Origin: Cohnella thermotolerans DSM 17683
Lineage (GTDB): Bacteria > Bacillota > Bacilli > Paenibacillales > Paenibacillaceae
DNA length: 64,000 bases
Direction of reading: 5' to 3'
Assembly (NCBI RefSeq): GCF_000429825.1
Contig: NZ_KE386959.1
Span: forward strand, 17,968-81,967
The translations under genes and the position numbers were made by a program. The notes beneath the pieces were generated by a model. It saw only the letters and a list, made by a program, of their open reading frames with translations, ran no database searches and had not been told where the DNA came from. Numbering within the stretch: position 1 is the stretch's first letter; each line of letters starts with the position of its first letter. Shown here in pieces: positions 1 to 7,902 of this stretch.

Positions 1-881
1 GTCTGGACGATAACGTGCTGTATCAATTTCATAAATATTGGAACAACCCGGATACGGAGAGCATCCGGCGCTATCTGGACTTCCGGGAAGCGTGGGAAGC
101 GCCGATCTTCATGGGGGAGGGCGGAGAGAACGATCTCGACTGGTACGCGGGCGCTTTTCGGCTGTTCGAGGACCACGGGATCAGCTGGAACTTCTGGACG
201 TGGAAAAAGATGGACACCGACAACTCCCCTTGCTCGATCGCTCGGCCGGAAGGCTGGGAGAAGCTCGCCGGCTATTTGCAGGGAGGCGAGAAGCCGGATC
301 GCGCCTCGGCAAGCCGGATTCTGACGGCGTATTTGGATGCGCTGCCGCTGGAGGCGTGCCGCTATCGGCCCGAAGTCGTCCGGGCGCTGTTCCGGCGGCT
401 GCCCGTGCGGATTCCGGCGATCCATTACGGCTTCCAAGGGCCCGGCATCGGCTTCGCCATCGCCAAAGCAAGCGATTGGGTAGCCGGCTACCGGAGGGGC
501 GACGGGGTGGAGATTCGTTATTTGGACGGCCGCCCCCGCACGCCGCCGACCGAGCCGGGCTGGCATCGCTGGGACACGGGCGGAGGGCTGTGCGTTCAGC
601 TCGCGCCGGGCGATTGGCTGGCCTACGACTTCACGGTCGCTCCAGAAACGGGGGGGCAGACGTATCGGTTGAAAATCCGGCTGAACGCCCCGGACGGACC
701 GGCGAGCGTTGCGGCCGCTGTCGACGGAACGGCGCTCGGCGTCGCCAAGGCCGAGGCGGATTGGACGGAGGCGCCGCTCGAGCTGCCGCCCCTTGCGGAA
801 GGCGGACACCGCATCGTTGTGACGGCCCGCGAAGGCAAGGTGCGGCTGGAATCGCTTGTGTTCGAGCGGTCGGAAGGATAA
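1..881 (+). CDS. GH5-like glycoside hydrolase with C-terminal carbohydrate-binding module, 5' truncated
   Basis: The frame is open from the window edge (first full codon at base 3), so the start lies upstream and only the last 290 or so residues are seen. The motif FMGEGGEN followed by an aromatic-rich stretch (WNFWTWKK) resembles the nucleophile strand and last barrel strand of clan-A cellulase-type (GH5) enzymes; the Glu of GEGG would be the nucleophile. The C-terminal 120 residues, with GDWLAYDF, a buried Trp strand and GGHRIVV, look like a CBM6/CBM35 beta-sandwich that binds polysaccharide. The substrate cannot be told from this fragment. A short gap with a strong promoter separates it from guaA, so the two are not one operon. 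The family call is from motifs only. Confidence 0.6.
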   Translation, partial: LDDNVLYQFHKYWNNPDTESIRRYLDFREAWEAPIFMGEGGENDLDWYAGAFRLFEDHGISWNFWTWKKMDTDNSPCSIARPEGWEKLAGYLQGGEKPDRASASRILTAYLDALPLEACRYRPEVVRALFRRLPVRIPAIHYGFQGPGIGFAIAKASDWVAGYRRGDGVEIRYLDGRPRTPPTEPGWHRWDTGGGLCVQLAPGDWLAYDFTVAPETGGQTYRLKIRLNAPDGPASVAAAVDGTALGVAKAEADWTEAPLELPPLAEGGHRIVVTAREGKVRLESLVFERSEG

Positions 882-922
882 CATTCCCTAGCGGCGGATG
901 CGCGCGGGCCGACAGGCTTGCC

Positions 923-952
923 TTGACGCTGTCGAACGCGCAAAGCTATAAT
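923..952 (+). promoter_or_regulatory. Sigma-A promoter of guaA
   Basis: TTGACG (923-928) and a perfect TATAAT (947-952) are 18 bp apart. Transcription would start near 959, only about 37 bases before the GTG start of guaA. There is no room for a riboswitch, so guaA appears not to share the guanine aptamer control used at the two other purine loci. Confidence 0.75.
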
Positions 953-995
953 TACTTCAATCTAAGGGAATGTACCAGGAGGCTCGGTTAGCAAA

Positions 996-2537
996 GTGAA
1001 CAACCATCCGCATGAAATGATCGTCGTCCTCGACTTCGGCGGTCAGTACAATCAGCTCATCGCCCGCCGCATCCGCGATCTTGGCGTCTATAGCGAATTG
1101 CTGCCGCACAATACGAGCGCGGACAAGCTTCGCGAGCTTCGGCCGAAGGGCGTCGTTTTCTCGGGAGGTCCCGCCAGCGTTTACGCGGAGGGGGCTCCGA
1201 CCGTCGATCCCGGCGTGTACGAGCTCGGTGTTCCGATTCTCGGCATTTGCTACGGCATGCAATTGATTACGCACCAGCAGGGCGGCAAGGTCGAGCCGGC
1301 GACCAAGCGCGAATACGGCAAGTCGGACGTCGACTTCGCGCATGACTGCAAGCTTGTCCAAGGCCTGGACAGCCGGCAGACGGTATGGATGAGCCACGGC
1401 GACCATGTGACGGAGCTTCCTTCCGGGTTCAAAGTGGACGCGAGCACGCCGCACGCTCCCGTCGCGGCGATGAGCGACGAATCCCGGGGACTTTACGCGG
1501 TACAATTCCATCCCGAAGTTCGGCACTCCGTGCACGGCAATGAGATGATCCGCAACTTCCTGTATGAAATTTGCGGCTGCAAGGGCGACTGGAGCATGTC
1601 CTCCTTCATCGAGGACACCATCCGGGAGATCCGCGACCAGGTCGGCGACCAGAAGGTGCTGTGCGCCTTGTCCGGAGGCGTCGATTCGTCCGTCGTCGCG
1701 GCGCTCGTTCACAAGGCGGTCGGCGACCAGCTTACTTGCATGTTCATCGATCACGGGCTGCTGCGCAAAGGGGAAGCCGAGAGCGTCATGGACACGTTCG
1801 TCGGCAAGTTCGACATGAACGTCGTGAAGATCGACGCCCGGGAGCGGTTCCTCGGCAAGCTGCGCGGCGTCTCGGACCCCGAGGAGAAGCGGAAAATCAT
1901 CGGTACGGAGTTCATTCGCGTGTTCGAGGAAGAATCGGCCAAGTTCGACGACTTCGCCTTCCTCGCCCAGGGCACGCTGTACACCGACATCGTCGAGAGC
2001 GGCACGGTGACGGCGCAGACGATCAAGTCGCACCACAACGTCGGCGGATTGCCGAAGGATATGAAGTTCAAGCTGGTCGAGCCGTTGAAGGCGCTGTTCA
2101 AGGACGAGGTGCGCAAGGTCGGCACGGAATGCGGCCTGCCGGACGCCATCGTCTGGCGCCAGCCGTTCCCGGGACCGGGGCTGGCCATCCGCGTGCTCGG
2201 CGAAGTGACCGAGGAGAAGCTGGAGATCGTGCGCGAATCGGACGCGATCCTGCGCGAAGAGATCGCGAAGGCTGGGCTCGACCGCGAGATTTGGCAATAT
2301 TTCACGGCGCTGCCGAACATGAAGAGCGTCGGCGTCATGGGCGACGGGCGCACGTATTCGTATACGGTCGGCATTCGCGCCGTCACCTCGATCGACGGCA
2401 TGACGGCCGATTGGGCGCGCATTCCGTGGGACGTGCTGGAGAAAATTTCGGTGCGGATCGTCAACGAAGTGCAGAACGTCAACCGGATCGTTTACGACAT
2501 TACGTCGAAGCCGCCGGCGACCATTGAGTGGGAATAA
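996..2537 (+). CDS. guaA: GMP synthase (glutamine-hydrolysing)
   Basis: Converts XMP to GMP with ATP and glutamine in the cytoplasm, the last step of guanine nucleotide synthesis. The 513-residue length is normal. Residues 1-200 form a class I glutamine amidotransferase: the catalytic Cys lies in GICYGMQ and the His/Glu pair in FHPEV. The ATP-pyrophosphatase domain follows with the P-loop SGGVDSS. The C-terminal dimerisation domain binds XMP and ends in the conserved KPPATIEWE. The GTG start is preceded by AGGAGG at 977-982, and an intrinsic terminator follows, so it is monocistronic. It lies 18 kb upstream of the de novo IMP operon; the purine permease gene is also close by. Confidence 0.98.
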   Translation: MNNHPHEMIVVLDFGGQYNQLIARRIRDLGVYSELLPHNTSADKLRELRPKGVVFSGGPASVYAEGAPTVDPGVYELGVPILGICYGMQLITHQQGGKVEPATKREYGKSDVDFAHDCKLVQGLDSRQTVWMSHGDHVTELPSGFKVDASTPHAPVAAMSDESRGLYAVQFHPEVRHSVHGNEMIRNFLYEICGCKGDWSMSSFIEDTIREIRDQVGDQKVLCALSGGVDSSVVAALVHKAVGDQLTCMFIDHGLLRKGEAESVMDTFVGKFDMNVVKIDARERFLGKLRGVSDPEEKRKIIGTEFIRVFEEESAKFDDFAFLAQGTLYTDIVESGTVTAQTIKSHHNVGGLPKDMKFKLVEPLKALFKDEVRKVGTECGLPDAIVWRQPFPGPGLAIRVLGEVTEEKLEIVRESDAILREEIAKAGLDREIWQYFTALPNMKSVGVMGDGRTYSYTVGIRAVTSIDGMTADWARIPWDVLEKISVRIVNEVQNVNRIVYDITSKPPATIEWE

Positions 2538-2550
2538 AGGAATTTCGGGA

Positions 2551-2592
2551 ACCGTCAGAAGCCGCATGCGAATGCGGCTGCTGGCGGTTTTG
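2551..2592 (+). terminator. Intrinsic terminator of guaA
   Basis: A GC-rich hairpin, with AGCCGCAT pairing ATGCGGCT around GCGA and outer CCG(T)CAG pairing CTGGCGG, is followed by TTTT. It begins 13 bases after the guaA stop. Confidence 0.8.
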
Positions 2593-2618
2593 ACTGCCGA
2601 TCGGAGGCTTCGAGATTC

Positions 2619-3470
2619 GTGAAATTGTTCCATTACAACCCCGACAAACCTTACCGGGACCATCCCGATCTGTACGTCAACCATTGGGGCAAGGAAGATT
2701 GCGCTCCGCGCCATTCGTTCGGTCCCGGCATCCGGGACGTGCACAAGTTCCACTTCATCCATCGGGGCCGCGGAATCGTCCGCGTCGCGGGGCACACCTA
2801 CGAACTCTCGGCAGGGGAAGCTTTCCTGATTTACCCGAACGTCGTCATCTATTACGAGGCGGACGAGGCCGATCCATGGACCTACTCTTATTGCGCGTTC
2901 TACGGAGGACGGGTGGAGGAGCTGCTCTCCCGAACCCGATTGACGCCGGAGCGGCCCGTTTTTCCCATGGATTTGCAAGTGATGCCGAGCCTGATCGAAC
3001 AGTTATCCGACGCGCTGAAGCACGGGCGGAACCGGGATTTGCGCCTGAATGCGCTCTCTTACCGGTTCATGGCCGCGCTGGTCGAAGCCGCCCCGATTCA
3101 GCCGGGCGGGCAGAACCATTCCCGCAAGCACCACGCGTATATTCATCAAGCGATGGAGTTCATGCACGCCCATTACAGCGAGCCGATCTCGATCGCGCAG
3201 CTCGCTTCGGACCTCGGGTTGGACCGCAAATATTTGTCCGCGATTTTCAAGGAAGCGACAGGGGTTCCTCCTCAGCGTTATCTGATGGAATACCGGATGC
3301 GCAAGGCTTGCGGATTGCTTCGGGGCAGCGGCTTCTCCGTCGGCGAAATTGCGAGATCGGTCGGGTATGAGGATGCGCTTCTTTTCTCCAAAATGTTCCG
3401 GCGATACGCGGGCGTCTCCCCATCCGAGTTCCGTTCGGGCGATTATGACATTCCTGACATTATTCCATAA
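2619..3470 (+). CDS. AraC-family transcriptional regulator
   Basis: A 283-residue one-component regulator. The N-terminal half is a cupin-like sensing domain (HFIHRGRGIVRV, then LSAGEAFLIYP) that usually binds a sugar. The C-terminal 100 residues carry the two helix-turn-helix motifs of AraC proteins (ISIAQLASDLGLDRKYLSAIFK and VGEIARSVGYEDALLFSKMF), ending in GVSPSEFR. The GTG start has GGAGG at 2603-2607. It lies 79 bases upstream of an aldo/keto reductase on the same strand and may control it; the effector is unknown. Confidence 0.88.
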   Translation: MKLFHYNPDKPYRDHPDLYVNHWGKEDCAPRHSFGPGIRDVHKFHFIHRGRGIVRVAGHTYELSAGEAFLIYPNVVIYYEADEADPWTYSYCAFYGGRVEELLSRTRLTPERPVFPMDLQVMPSLIEQLSDALKHGRNRDLRLNALSYRFMAALVEAAPIQPGGQNHSRKHHAYIHQAMEFMHAHYSEPISIAQLASDLGLDRKYLSAIFKEATGVPPQRYLMEYRMRKACGLLRGSGFSVGEIARSVGYEDALLFSKMFRRYAGVSPSEFRSGDYDIPDIIP

Positions 3471-3549
3471 AACCCTTCCCTCTTGACATAGGCTTGCCTT
3501 CCCGTTAGAGCTATGATGAATTACATCCGATAACGAGGAGGAAGCGACG

Positions 3550-4539
3550 ATGGGGTATTTGGCTAGCGAGAGCCGTTACGACAACATGACATATAACCGT
3601 TCCGGAAAAAGCGGGCTGAAGCTGCCGGCGATCTCTCTGGGGCTGTGGCACAACTTCGGCGGCATTAACGTGTACGAGAACAGCAGGGCGATGCTACGCC
3701 GGGCGTTCGATCTGGGCATTACGCATTTCGATCTCGCCAACAATTACGGGCCCCCTCCGGGTTCCGCGGAAGAGACGTTCGGACAAGCGCTTAAGCAGGA
3801 TCTGGCTCCTTACCGGGACGAGCTCATCATCTCGACGAAGGCGGGCTACTACATGTGGCCGGGACCGTACGGAGATTGGGGTTCGAAAAAGTATCTCGTC
3901 TCCAGCCTCGACCAGAGCCTGAAGCGGATGGGGCTCGATTACGTGGACATTTTCTATCATCACCGTCCGGATCCGGATACGCCGCTCGAAGAGACGATGG
4001 CGGCTCTCGATTTGGTCGTGCGTCAAGGCAAAGCGCTGTACGTCGGCGTGTCCAACTACAGCCCGGAGCAGACGCGCGAAGCCTCCCGCATTCTGAAGAG
4101 CCTTGGCACGCCGTGCGTCATTCATCAGCCGAGCTATTCGATGATGAACCGCTGGATCGAGAACGGCTTGCTCGACGTGCTGGAGGAGGAAGGAATCGGA
4201 TCGATCGCCTTCTCGCCGCTCAACAAAGGCATTCTGACGGACCGCTACCTGAACGGGATCGCGCCGGACTCCCGCGCCGCAGGCCCGAGCGTCTTCCTCA
4301 AGCCGGAGGATCTCGACGAGGCGACGATCGGGAAAGTGCGGAAGCTGAACGACCTGGCTGCCGAGCGAGGGCAGAAGCTGTCGCAGATGGCGCTCGCGTG
4401 GGTGCTGCGCGGCGGGCGCGTCACTTCGGCGCTCATCGGCGCGAGCAAGGTGAGCCAGATCGAAGACGCCGTCGGTGCCGTGCGGAACCTGAGCTTCACC
4501 GACGAAGAGCTTGCGCGCATCGACGCCTTTTTGGGCTGA
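3550..4539 (+). CDS. Aldo/keto reductase, YghZ/Gpr-like
   Basis: A 329-residue NADPH-dependent oxidoreductase of the aldo/keto reductase superfamily. The opening (YNRSGKSGLKLPAISLGLWHNFG) and FDLANNYGPPPGSAEETFG are typical of the YghZ group, which in E. coli reduces L-glyceraldehyde 3-phosphate and methylglyoxal. The catalytic tetrad fits: Asp and Tyr in DLANNYG, Lys in STKAGY, His in FYHHRPD. The cofactor-binding end shows SALIGASKVSQIEDAV. The ATG start has GAGGAGG at about 3535-3541. A TTGACA at 3483-3488 is present but the best TATGAT (3512) is 23 bp away, so the promoter is not settled. A perfect terminator follows. Confidence 0.9.
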   Translation: MGYLASESRYDNMTYNRSGKSGLKLPAISLGLWHNFGGINVYENSRAMLRRAFDLGITHFDLANNYGPPPGSAEETFGQALKQDLAPYRDELIISTKAGYYMWPGPYGDWGSKKYLVSSLDQSLKRMGLDYVDIFYHHRPDPDTPLEETMAALDLVVRQGKALYVGVSNYSPEQTREASRILKSLGTPCVIHQPSYSMMNRWIENGLLDVLEEEGIGSIAFSPLNKGILTDRYLNGIAPDSRAAGPSVFLKPEDLDEATIGKVRKLNDLAAERGQKLSQMALAWVLRGGRVTSALIGASKVSQIEDAVGAVRNLSFTDEELARIDAFLG

Positions 4540-4572
4540 TGCCTCGCAGAGGCAAATAAACGAAGCCGGACG

Positions 4573-4599
4573 GAACGCCCCGCGGGGCGTTCTTTTTTT
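4573..4599 (+). terminator. Intrinsic terminator after the aldo/keto reductase
   Basis: A perfect 20-bp palindrome (arms GAACGCCCCG/CGGGGCGTTC) at 4573-4592 is followed directly by seven T residues. It insulates the reductase from the purine permease unit. Confidence 0.9.
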
Positions 4600-4667
4600 C
4601 TCGATTATTGCCGATTTTGGGAAGTAAATGGGTTCTTTTTCACGATCAACAGAATTGAAAACGCTAT

Positions 4668-4712
4668 CAAAACGAACTAATTCGTCAAGGAAATACAAAA
4701 AAGTTCGTAAAA
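4668..4712 (+). promoter_or_regulatory. Paired PurR boxes upstream of the purine permease
   Basis: CGAAC at 4673-4677 and inverted GTTCG at 4703-4707, both in A/T-rich flanks (AAAACGAACTAA; AAAGTTCGTAAAA), match the Bacillus PurR box core in the usual inverted arrangement. The two pentamers are 25 bp apart, exactly as in front of the pur operon in this window (18728-18762). They lie just upstream of the -35 element, as expected for PurR repression relieved by PRPP. The assignment is by similarity; the protein is not encoded here. Confidence 0.65.
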
Positions 4713-4716
4713 CCGA

Positions 4717-4745
4717 TTGACGAAGCAGCGACTTATACCTAGAAT
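4717..4745 (+). promoter_or_regulatory. Sigma-A promoter of the riboswitch-permease unit
   Basis: TTGACG (4717-4722), 17-bp spacer, TAGAAT (4740-4745). Transcription would start near 4752, about 20 bases upstream of the guanine aptamer. Confidence 0.75.
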
Positions 4746-4771
4746 GAGGAAGGACAACAAACTGAATCGTA

Positions 4772-4842
4772 TTTTTCGTATAATCCCGGGAATCGGCCCG
4801 GGAGTCTCTAGGGATCACCGCAAATGATCCGGCTACGGAAAA
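4772..4842 (+). promoter_or_regulatory. Guanine/hypoxanthine riboswitch aptamer (purine class)
   Basis: P1 pairs 4772-4780 with 4834-4842. P2 is CCGGG/CCCGG (4786-4790/4797-4801). The J2/3 core reads GAGTCTCTA. P3 is GGATC/GATCC (4812-4816/4826-4830) around ACCGCAAAT. The discriminator base just before the 3' P1 strand (4833) is C, which pairs with guanine or hypoxanthine rather than adenine. The P2 loop has six bases (AATCGG) instead of the usual seven. A terminator at 4907-4936 is the expression platform: ligand binding should switch the permease off. Confidence 0.93.
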
Positions 4843-4906
4843 CGGGAAAGACAGACCGGCGGGAAAACGCGCGATTCCCCCGGTATGCTTTTTCGTCGTT
4901 GTGCGG

Positions 4907-4936
4907 AACCTAGAAGAGGCATCTTCTGGGTTTTTT
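4907..4936 (+). terminator. Riboswitch-controlled terminator
   Basis: An 11-bp stem (AACCTAGAAGA against TCTTCTGGGTT) with loop GGCA runs into T6. It lies between the aptamer and the permease start. The 64 bases between aptamer and stem should hold the alternative pairing partner, but I did not resolve the antiterminator. Confidence 0.9.
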
Positions 4937-4980
4937 GTTTCTTACGATTCAGTCAATTCGAAGGAGGGCTTGCCCTAGTT

Positions 4981-6375
4981 ATGGACAGATTCTTCAAGCT
5001 AAAGGAACTCGGAACGAACGTGCGTACGGAGATCATGGCGGGCGTTACGACGTTCATGACGATGGCTTACATTTTGGCGGTCAACCCGGCCATACTGGGA
5101 GGCTCCGGGCTCGATACGTACAGCATCTTCCTGGCGACGGCGCTGGCGGCGGGAATTTTCACTCTCGCGATGGGCTTGTTCGTCAACTTCCCCGTGGCGC
5201 TTGCGCCGGGCATGGGGCTGAACGCGTACTTCGCCACGACGGTCGTCGCTTCCAAGGCGACGGATCACCCGATCACTCCTTCGATGGGGCTGGCGGCGGT
5301 GTTTATTTCGGGAATCATTTTCTTGATCCTGACCGTCACCAAAATTCGGCAATTGCTGGTCGTCGCCGTGCCTGACGGATTGAAACACGCCATTACGGTC
5401 GGCATCGGCTTGTTCATTGCGATCATCGGCTTGAAAAACAGCGGCCTGCTGACCATCTCGCTCGACGCGTTCGGCCGCGACTTTGCCAAAGGCTCCTATA
5501 CGGACCTCGGCGGAAGCGAGACCGTCCTGCATCTGGGCGATTTGACCCAACCGACGGTATGGTTGACGGTTGTCGGCCTCTTTCTGATCGGCCTCCTGAT
5601 GGTTTTGCGCGTGCGCGGCGCCATCTTGATCGGCATTCTGCTGACGACGCTGATCGGTGCCATTCCGGGCGTCGATGTCGTCGACTTCGGCACGCTTAAA
5701 GGACAAGATTGGGTTCCCGATTTCAGCCAGCTGAACTTCTGGGATCTCGACTTCGGCGATCTGCTCTCGACGGGCCTGCTGTCAGCCATCGCGACGTTTA
5801 CGTTCGTCGAGCTGTTCGACACGTTCGGCACGCTGGTGGGTACGGCCAACCGCGCCGGCCTCTTGAAGAACAAAGAGGAAGGCCAAAAGCTCATCGGCAA
5901 AGCGATGGTAGTCGACTCCCTGGCTGTCAGCGGCGGCGCCATGCTCGGTACGAGCACGATGACCGCTTTCGTGGAGAGCTCCGCGGGCATCGCGGAAGGC
6001 GGCCGCACCGGTCTGACGTCTTCGACGACCGGCGTCCTGTTCCTCCTCTCGCTGTTCCTGGCGCCGATCGCGCTGCTCGTGCCAACTCCGGCGACCAGCG
6101 CGGCGCTCATCATCGTCGGCGTCCTGATGATGCAGTCGATCAAGGAGATCGACTTCACCGATCTGGTGATCGGCATTCCCGCGTTCCTGACGGTAACGCT
6201 CATGCCGTTTACGTACAACATCGCCAACGGCATTTCGTTCGGCATCGTGTCGTACATTGTGCTTGCCTCGGCCTCGAGCTGGTTCGGCAAGAAAAAATAC
6301 AGCGTCCACTGGCTGATGTGGATCCTGTTCGTGCTCGTCATTGCAAGATACCTGTTCATCGGCTCGCAAGGCTAA
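4981..6375 (+). CDS. pbuG: NCS2/AzgA-type guanine-hypoxanthine permease
   Basis: A 464-residue integral membrane protein that imports purine bases with protons; family members of this type (PbuG/PbuO) take up guanine and hypoxanthine. Recognisable signatures are the N-terminal FFKLKELGTNVRTEIMAGVTTFMTMAYIL, NPAILGGSGL, FPVALAPGMGLNAYF, FVELFDTFGTL and the TSSTTG segment, within about 12-14 hydrophobic helices. The start is the ATG with AAGGAGGG at 4961-4968; upstream in-frame starts would fall inside the terminator hairpin and are rejected. Control by a guanine riboswitch agrees with the substrate. It could be pbuO by name; the two paralogues cannot be separated here. Confidence 0.93.
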   Translation: MDRFFKLKELGTNVRTEIMAGVTTFMTMAYILAVNPAILGGSGLDTYSIFLATALAAGIFTLAMGLFVNFPVALAPGMGLNAYFATTVVASKATDHPITPSMGLAAVFISGIIFLILTVTKIRQLLVVAVPDGLKHAITVGIGLFIAIIGLKNSGLLTISLDAFGRDFAKGSYTDLGGSETVLHLGDLTQPTVWLTVVGLFLIGLLMVLRVRGAILIGILLTTLIGAIPGVDVVDFGTLKGQDWVPDFSQLNFWDLDFGDLLSTGLLSAIATFTFVELFDTFGTLVGTANRAGLLKNKEEGQKLIGKAMVVDSLAVSGGAMLGTSTMTAFVESSAGIAEGGRTGLTSSTTGVLFLLSLFLAPIALLVPTPATSAALIIVGVLMMQSIKEIDFTDLVIGIPAFLTVTLMPFTYNIANGISFGIVSYIVLASASSWFGKKKYSVHWLMWILFVLVIARYLFIGSQG

Positions 6376-6381
6376 AACGCA

Positions 6382-6474
6382 GCCGCTTCAAAACGTGCGA
6401 AGGATCTGCCGACCGCTCCAAAGCGCGCGAAGGTTCTGTCCGCCGCTTCCCACCCCGGGGAGCGGCTTTGTTTT
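6382..6474 (+). terminator. Permease terminator preceded by a 30-bp imperfect direct repeat
   Basis: At 6442-6466 a hairpin (GCCGCTTCCC pairing GGGGAGCGGC, loop ACCCC) leads into TTTGTTTT. Just upstream, two near-copies of a unit of about 30 bases beginning CCGCTYCAAA and containing GCGAAGG sit end to end between the stop codon and the hairpin. Confidence 0.75.
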
Positions 6475-6644
6475 GCATCGGGCTTTTAGATTTCGTCAAT
6501 TCCCATTAACTTCCAGGTGCCGCGCCTCATCACCTTTTCTCCGCATTTGTGAGCTTATCCCCGCTGCTCAGCAGAGGGGCTTGTGTTCGCTTTATCGCTT
6601 AACCAAAGACGAACGGGGAAACTCTCTTATGAACTAAACGGTAG

Positions 6645-6840
6645 AATAGAGCGTTCCCAGCGAACAGTCCAATAGAACGCTCAGGTGAAAAGTACAGGAG
6701 AACGATTTGGTGGACGACACGATATCACAAAATGAAAACAGCACAATATCACGCACTGAAAACAACACAATAAAACGCTTCAGCGAACAGCACAATAAAA
6801 CGCTTCAGCGAACGGCGCAATAGTACACTCCGGCGGGTCT
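6645..6840. repeat. Degenerate 25-bp tandem repeat array
   Basis: About seven head-to-tail copies of a 25-base unit of the type CACAATAAAACGCTTCAGCG. The CAATA landmark recurs at 6744, 6768, 6793 and 6818; earlier copies (from about 6670) are more diverged. The stretch 6480-6899 holds no convincing gene. The array ends about 60 bases from the 3' end of the transposase-like gene. Confidence 0.75.
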
Positions 6841-6899
6841 TCATCATTTATGGCGGCTCTGACTTGAGATTAGTGTGGAGGCGTTGAGTTGGAAACTGT

Positions 6900-7793
6900 C
6901 TAGCTGGCTTTTTGGCCGTAAATCCTTCGAGCGGCCTTGCGGGTAAGCTGAGGGTAGGTAATGACGGGGCGCGAGACGCACTGCCGAAGCAGATCCCGAA
7001 CGATCGAATCTTTGCTGGAAGTGAAGTTGAATCGGTAACCGTACTCGTCCAAGTAAGCCTGCAAATGCTTGGGACCAATCCCGCAGTAGATCTCGTTCAT
7101 ATAGCGCGACATTTGATAGCAAAAAGCGTTTAAAGGCCGATAACGAGCAGAGTTGTAGATGCCGGGAGCGACCTTAAGGTCGGCTTCCGATGCGACGCAT
7201 TGCTGAAGGAAGCACCGCATGCCGTATCTCGTCGTCACTCCCATGAACAATTGCTCCTCTGCCACCTGGTGCAGTTTCACACGGAGCAGATGGCCCTCCT
7301 CCGAGATGGAGGCGGCGGTAATCAAAGGCCGGTATTTCACATTTCGCCTATAAACGGAGTAAAGAGAGGTCGGCCCATGACGGTCTTCATTGACCCGCAC
7401 ATGACCGGTGAGCGGAAGCTCGGATGTGGTCAGACGGATGGCGTGGCGAATCTTGTGGGCGATCAGCCAGGCGGTCTTGTACGTTACCCGGATCGCTTTG
7501 GATAACTCGCGGGCGTTAGCGCCTCTTGCAATGCAATAAATCGCCAGAAACCATTTGCGAAGGGGCGTCTTGCTTTTCTCCATCACGGTTCCTACGGTTA
7601 ACGACGTCTGGTGACGGCATCTTCCGCATTCATAGAGGGGAAGCCGCCGGGTACGCGTCACGGAAGCCTCCCGATGGCGACACAACGGGCAGACATAGCC
7701 GTCCGGCCATTTGATCTCGTACAGCTTGCGTGCGCAGGCTTCTTCGGTAGCAAAACGCCGGCAGAAGGCCTCCATAGACAGGCTCCAATCCAT
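6900..7793 (-). CDS. IS1595/ISXO2-type transposase-derived protein with degenerate catalytic site
   Basis: A full-length 297-residue frame with the IS1595 layout: an N-terminal helix, a zinc ribbon (C35-x2-C38 and C56-x2-C59), helix-turn-helix (ELSKAIRVTYKTAWLIAHKIRHA) and an ISXO2-like DDE region ending in the family hallmark HLQAYLDEYGYRFN. The catalytic Asp of the usual V-D-E motif is replaced (VRVNEDRHG, Asn135), the second Asp position reads IYNSARY (Asn214), and the region before the C-terminal motif is shortened. These are inferred from memory of the family. Reading frame and ribosome site are nonetheless intact. It has its own promoter with LexA-like boxes. No terminal inverted repeats were noticed. 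It is either a decaying insertion sequence or a domesticated protein. Confidence 0.8.
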   Translation of the reverse strand: MDWSLSMEAFCRRFATEEACARKLYEIKWPDGYVCPLCRHREASVTRTRRLPLYECGRCRHQTSLTVGTVMEKSKTPLRKWFLAIYCIARGANARELSKAIRVTYKTAWLIAHKIRHAIRLTTSELPLTGHVRVNEDRHGPTSLYSVYRRNVKYRPLITAASISEEGHLLRVKLHQVAEEQLFMGVTTRYGMRCFLQQCVASEADLKVAPGIYNSARYRPLNAFCYQMSRYMNEIYCGIGPKHLQAYLDEYGYRFNFTSSKDSIVRDLLRQCVSRPVITYPQLTRKAARRIYGQKAS

Positions 7794-7811
7794 CGCGGCT
7801 CCCCCTCAAAC

Positions 7812-7825
7812 CGAATATATGTTCC
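7812..7825 (-). promoter_or_regulatory. LexA-like (SOS) box 2
   Basis: The top strand reads CGAATATATGTTCC, 12 of 14 matches to the Bacillus SOS box CGAACATATGTTCG. It lies between the -10 element and the start codon of the transposase-derived gene. Confidence 0.55.
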
Positions 7826-7834
7826 TATATTTTG

Positions 7835-7863
7835 ATTATACCAAACAAATGTTCTCATTTCAA
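7835..7863 (-). promoter_or_regulatory. Sigma-A promoter of the transposase-derived gene
   Basis: On the minus strand TTGAAA (7863-7858), a 17-bp spacer and a perfect TATAAT (7840-7835). This is a strong, well-kept promoter, and a LexA-like box fills the spacer. Confidence 0.75.
7842..7855 (-). promoter_or_regulatory. LexA-like (SOS) box 1, inside the promoter spacer
   Basis: CAAACAAATGTTCT on the top strand keeps the (A/G)AAC-N4-GTTC core, with three mismatches to CGAACATATGTTCG. It sits between the -35 and -10 elements, where a repressor would block RNA polymerase. Together with box 2 it brackets the -10. Confidence 0.5.
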
Positions 7864-7902
7864 GGGCGATTTTTTAGTAAGAAGAAGAAACGACCACGCC
7901 AT

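Noticed and set aside
881..973. 9-bp inverted repeat ACATTCCCT/AGGGAATGT flanking the guaA promoter
   Set aside because: The arms are 75 bases apart with the promoter between them, so they cannot pair in the transcript; the length is within chance.
882..995. Possible guanine riboswitch in front of guaA
   Set aside because: The start point lies about 37 bases before the GTG and no P2/P3 or core aptamer sequence is present.
957..2978. Long antisense frame over guaA
   Set aside because: Composition is typical of antisense frames in GC-rich genes, and guaA covers it with full family similarity.
3483..3517. Promoter of the aldo/keto reductase (TTGACA ... TATGAT)
   Set aside because: The elements are 23 bp apart, too far for a standard sigma-A promoter; alternatives are weak, so no promoter was called.
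6900..7793. Active insertion sequence with ends
   Set aside because: No terminal inverted repeats or target duplication were seen, and both catalytic Asp positions are Asn.
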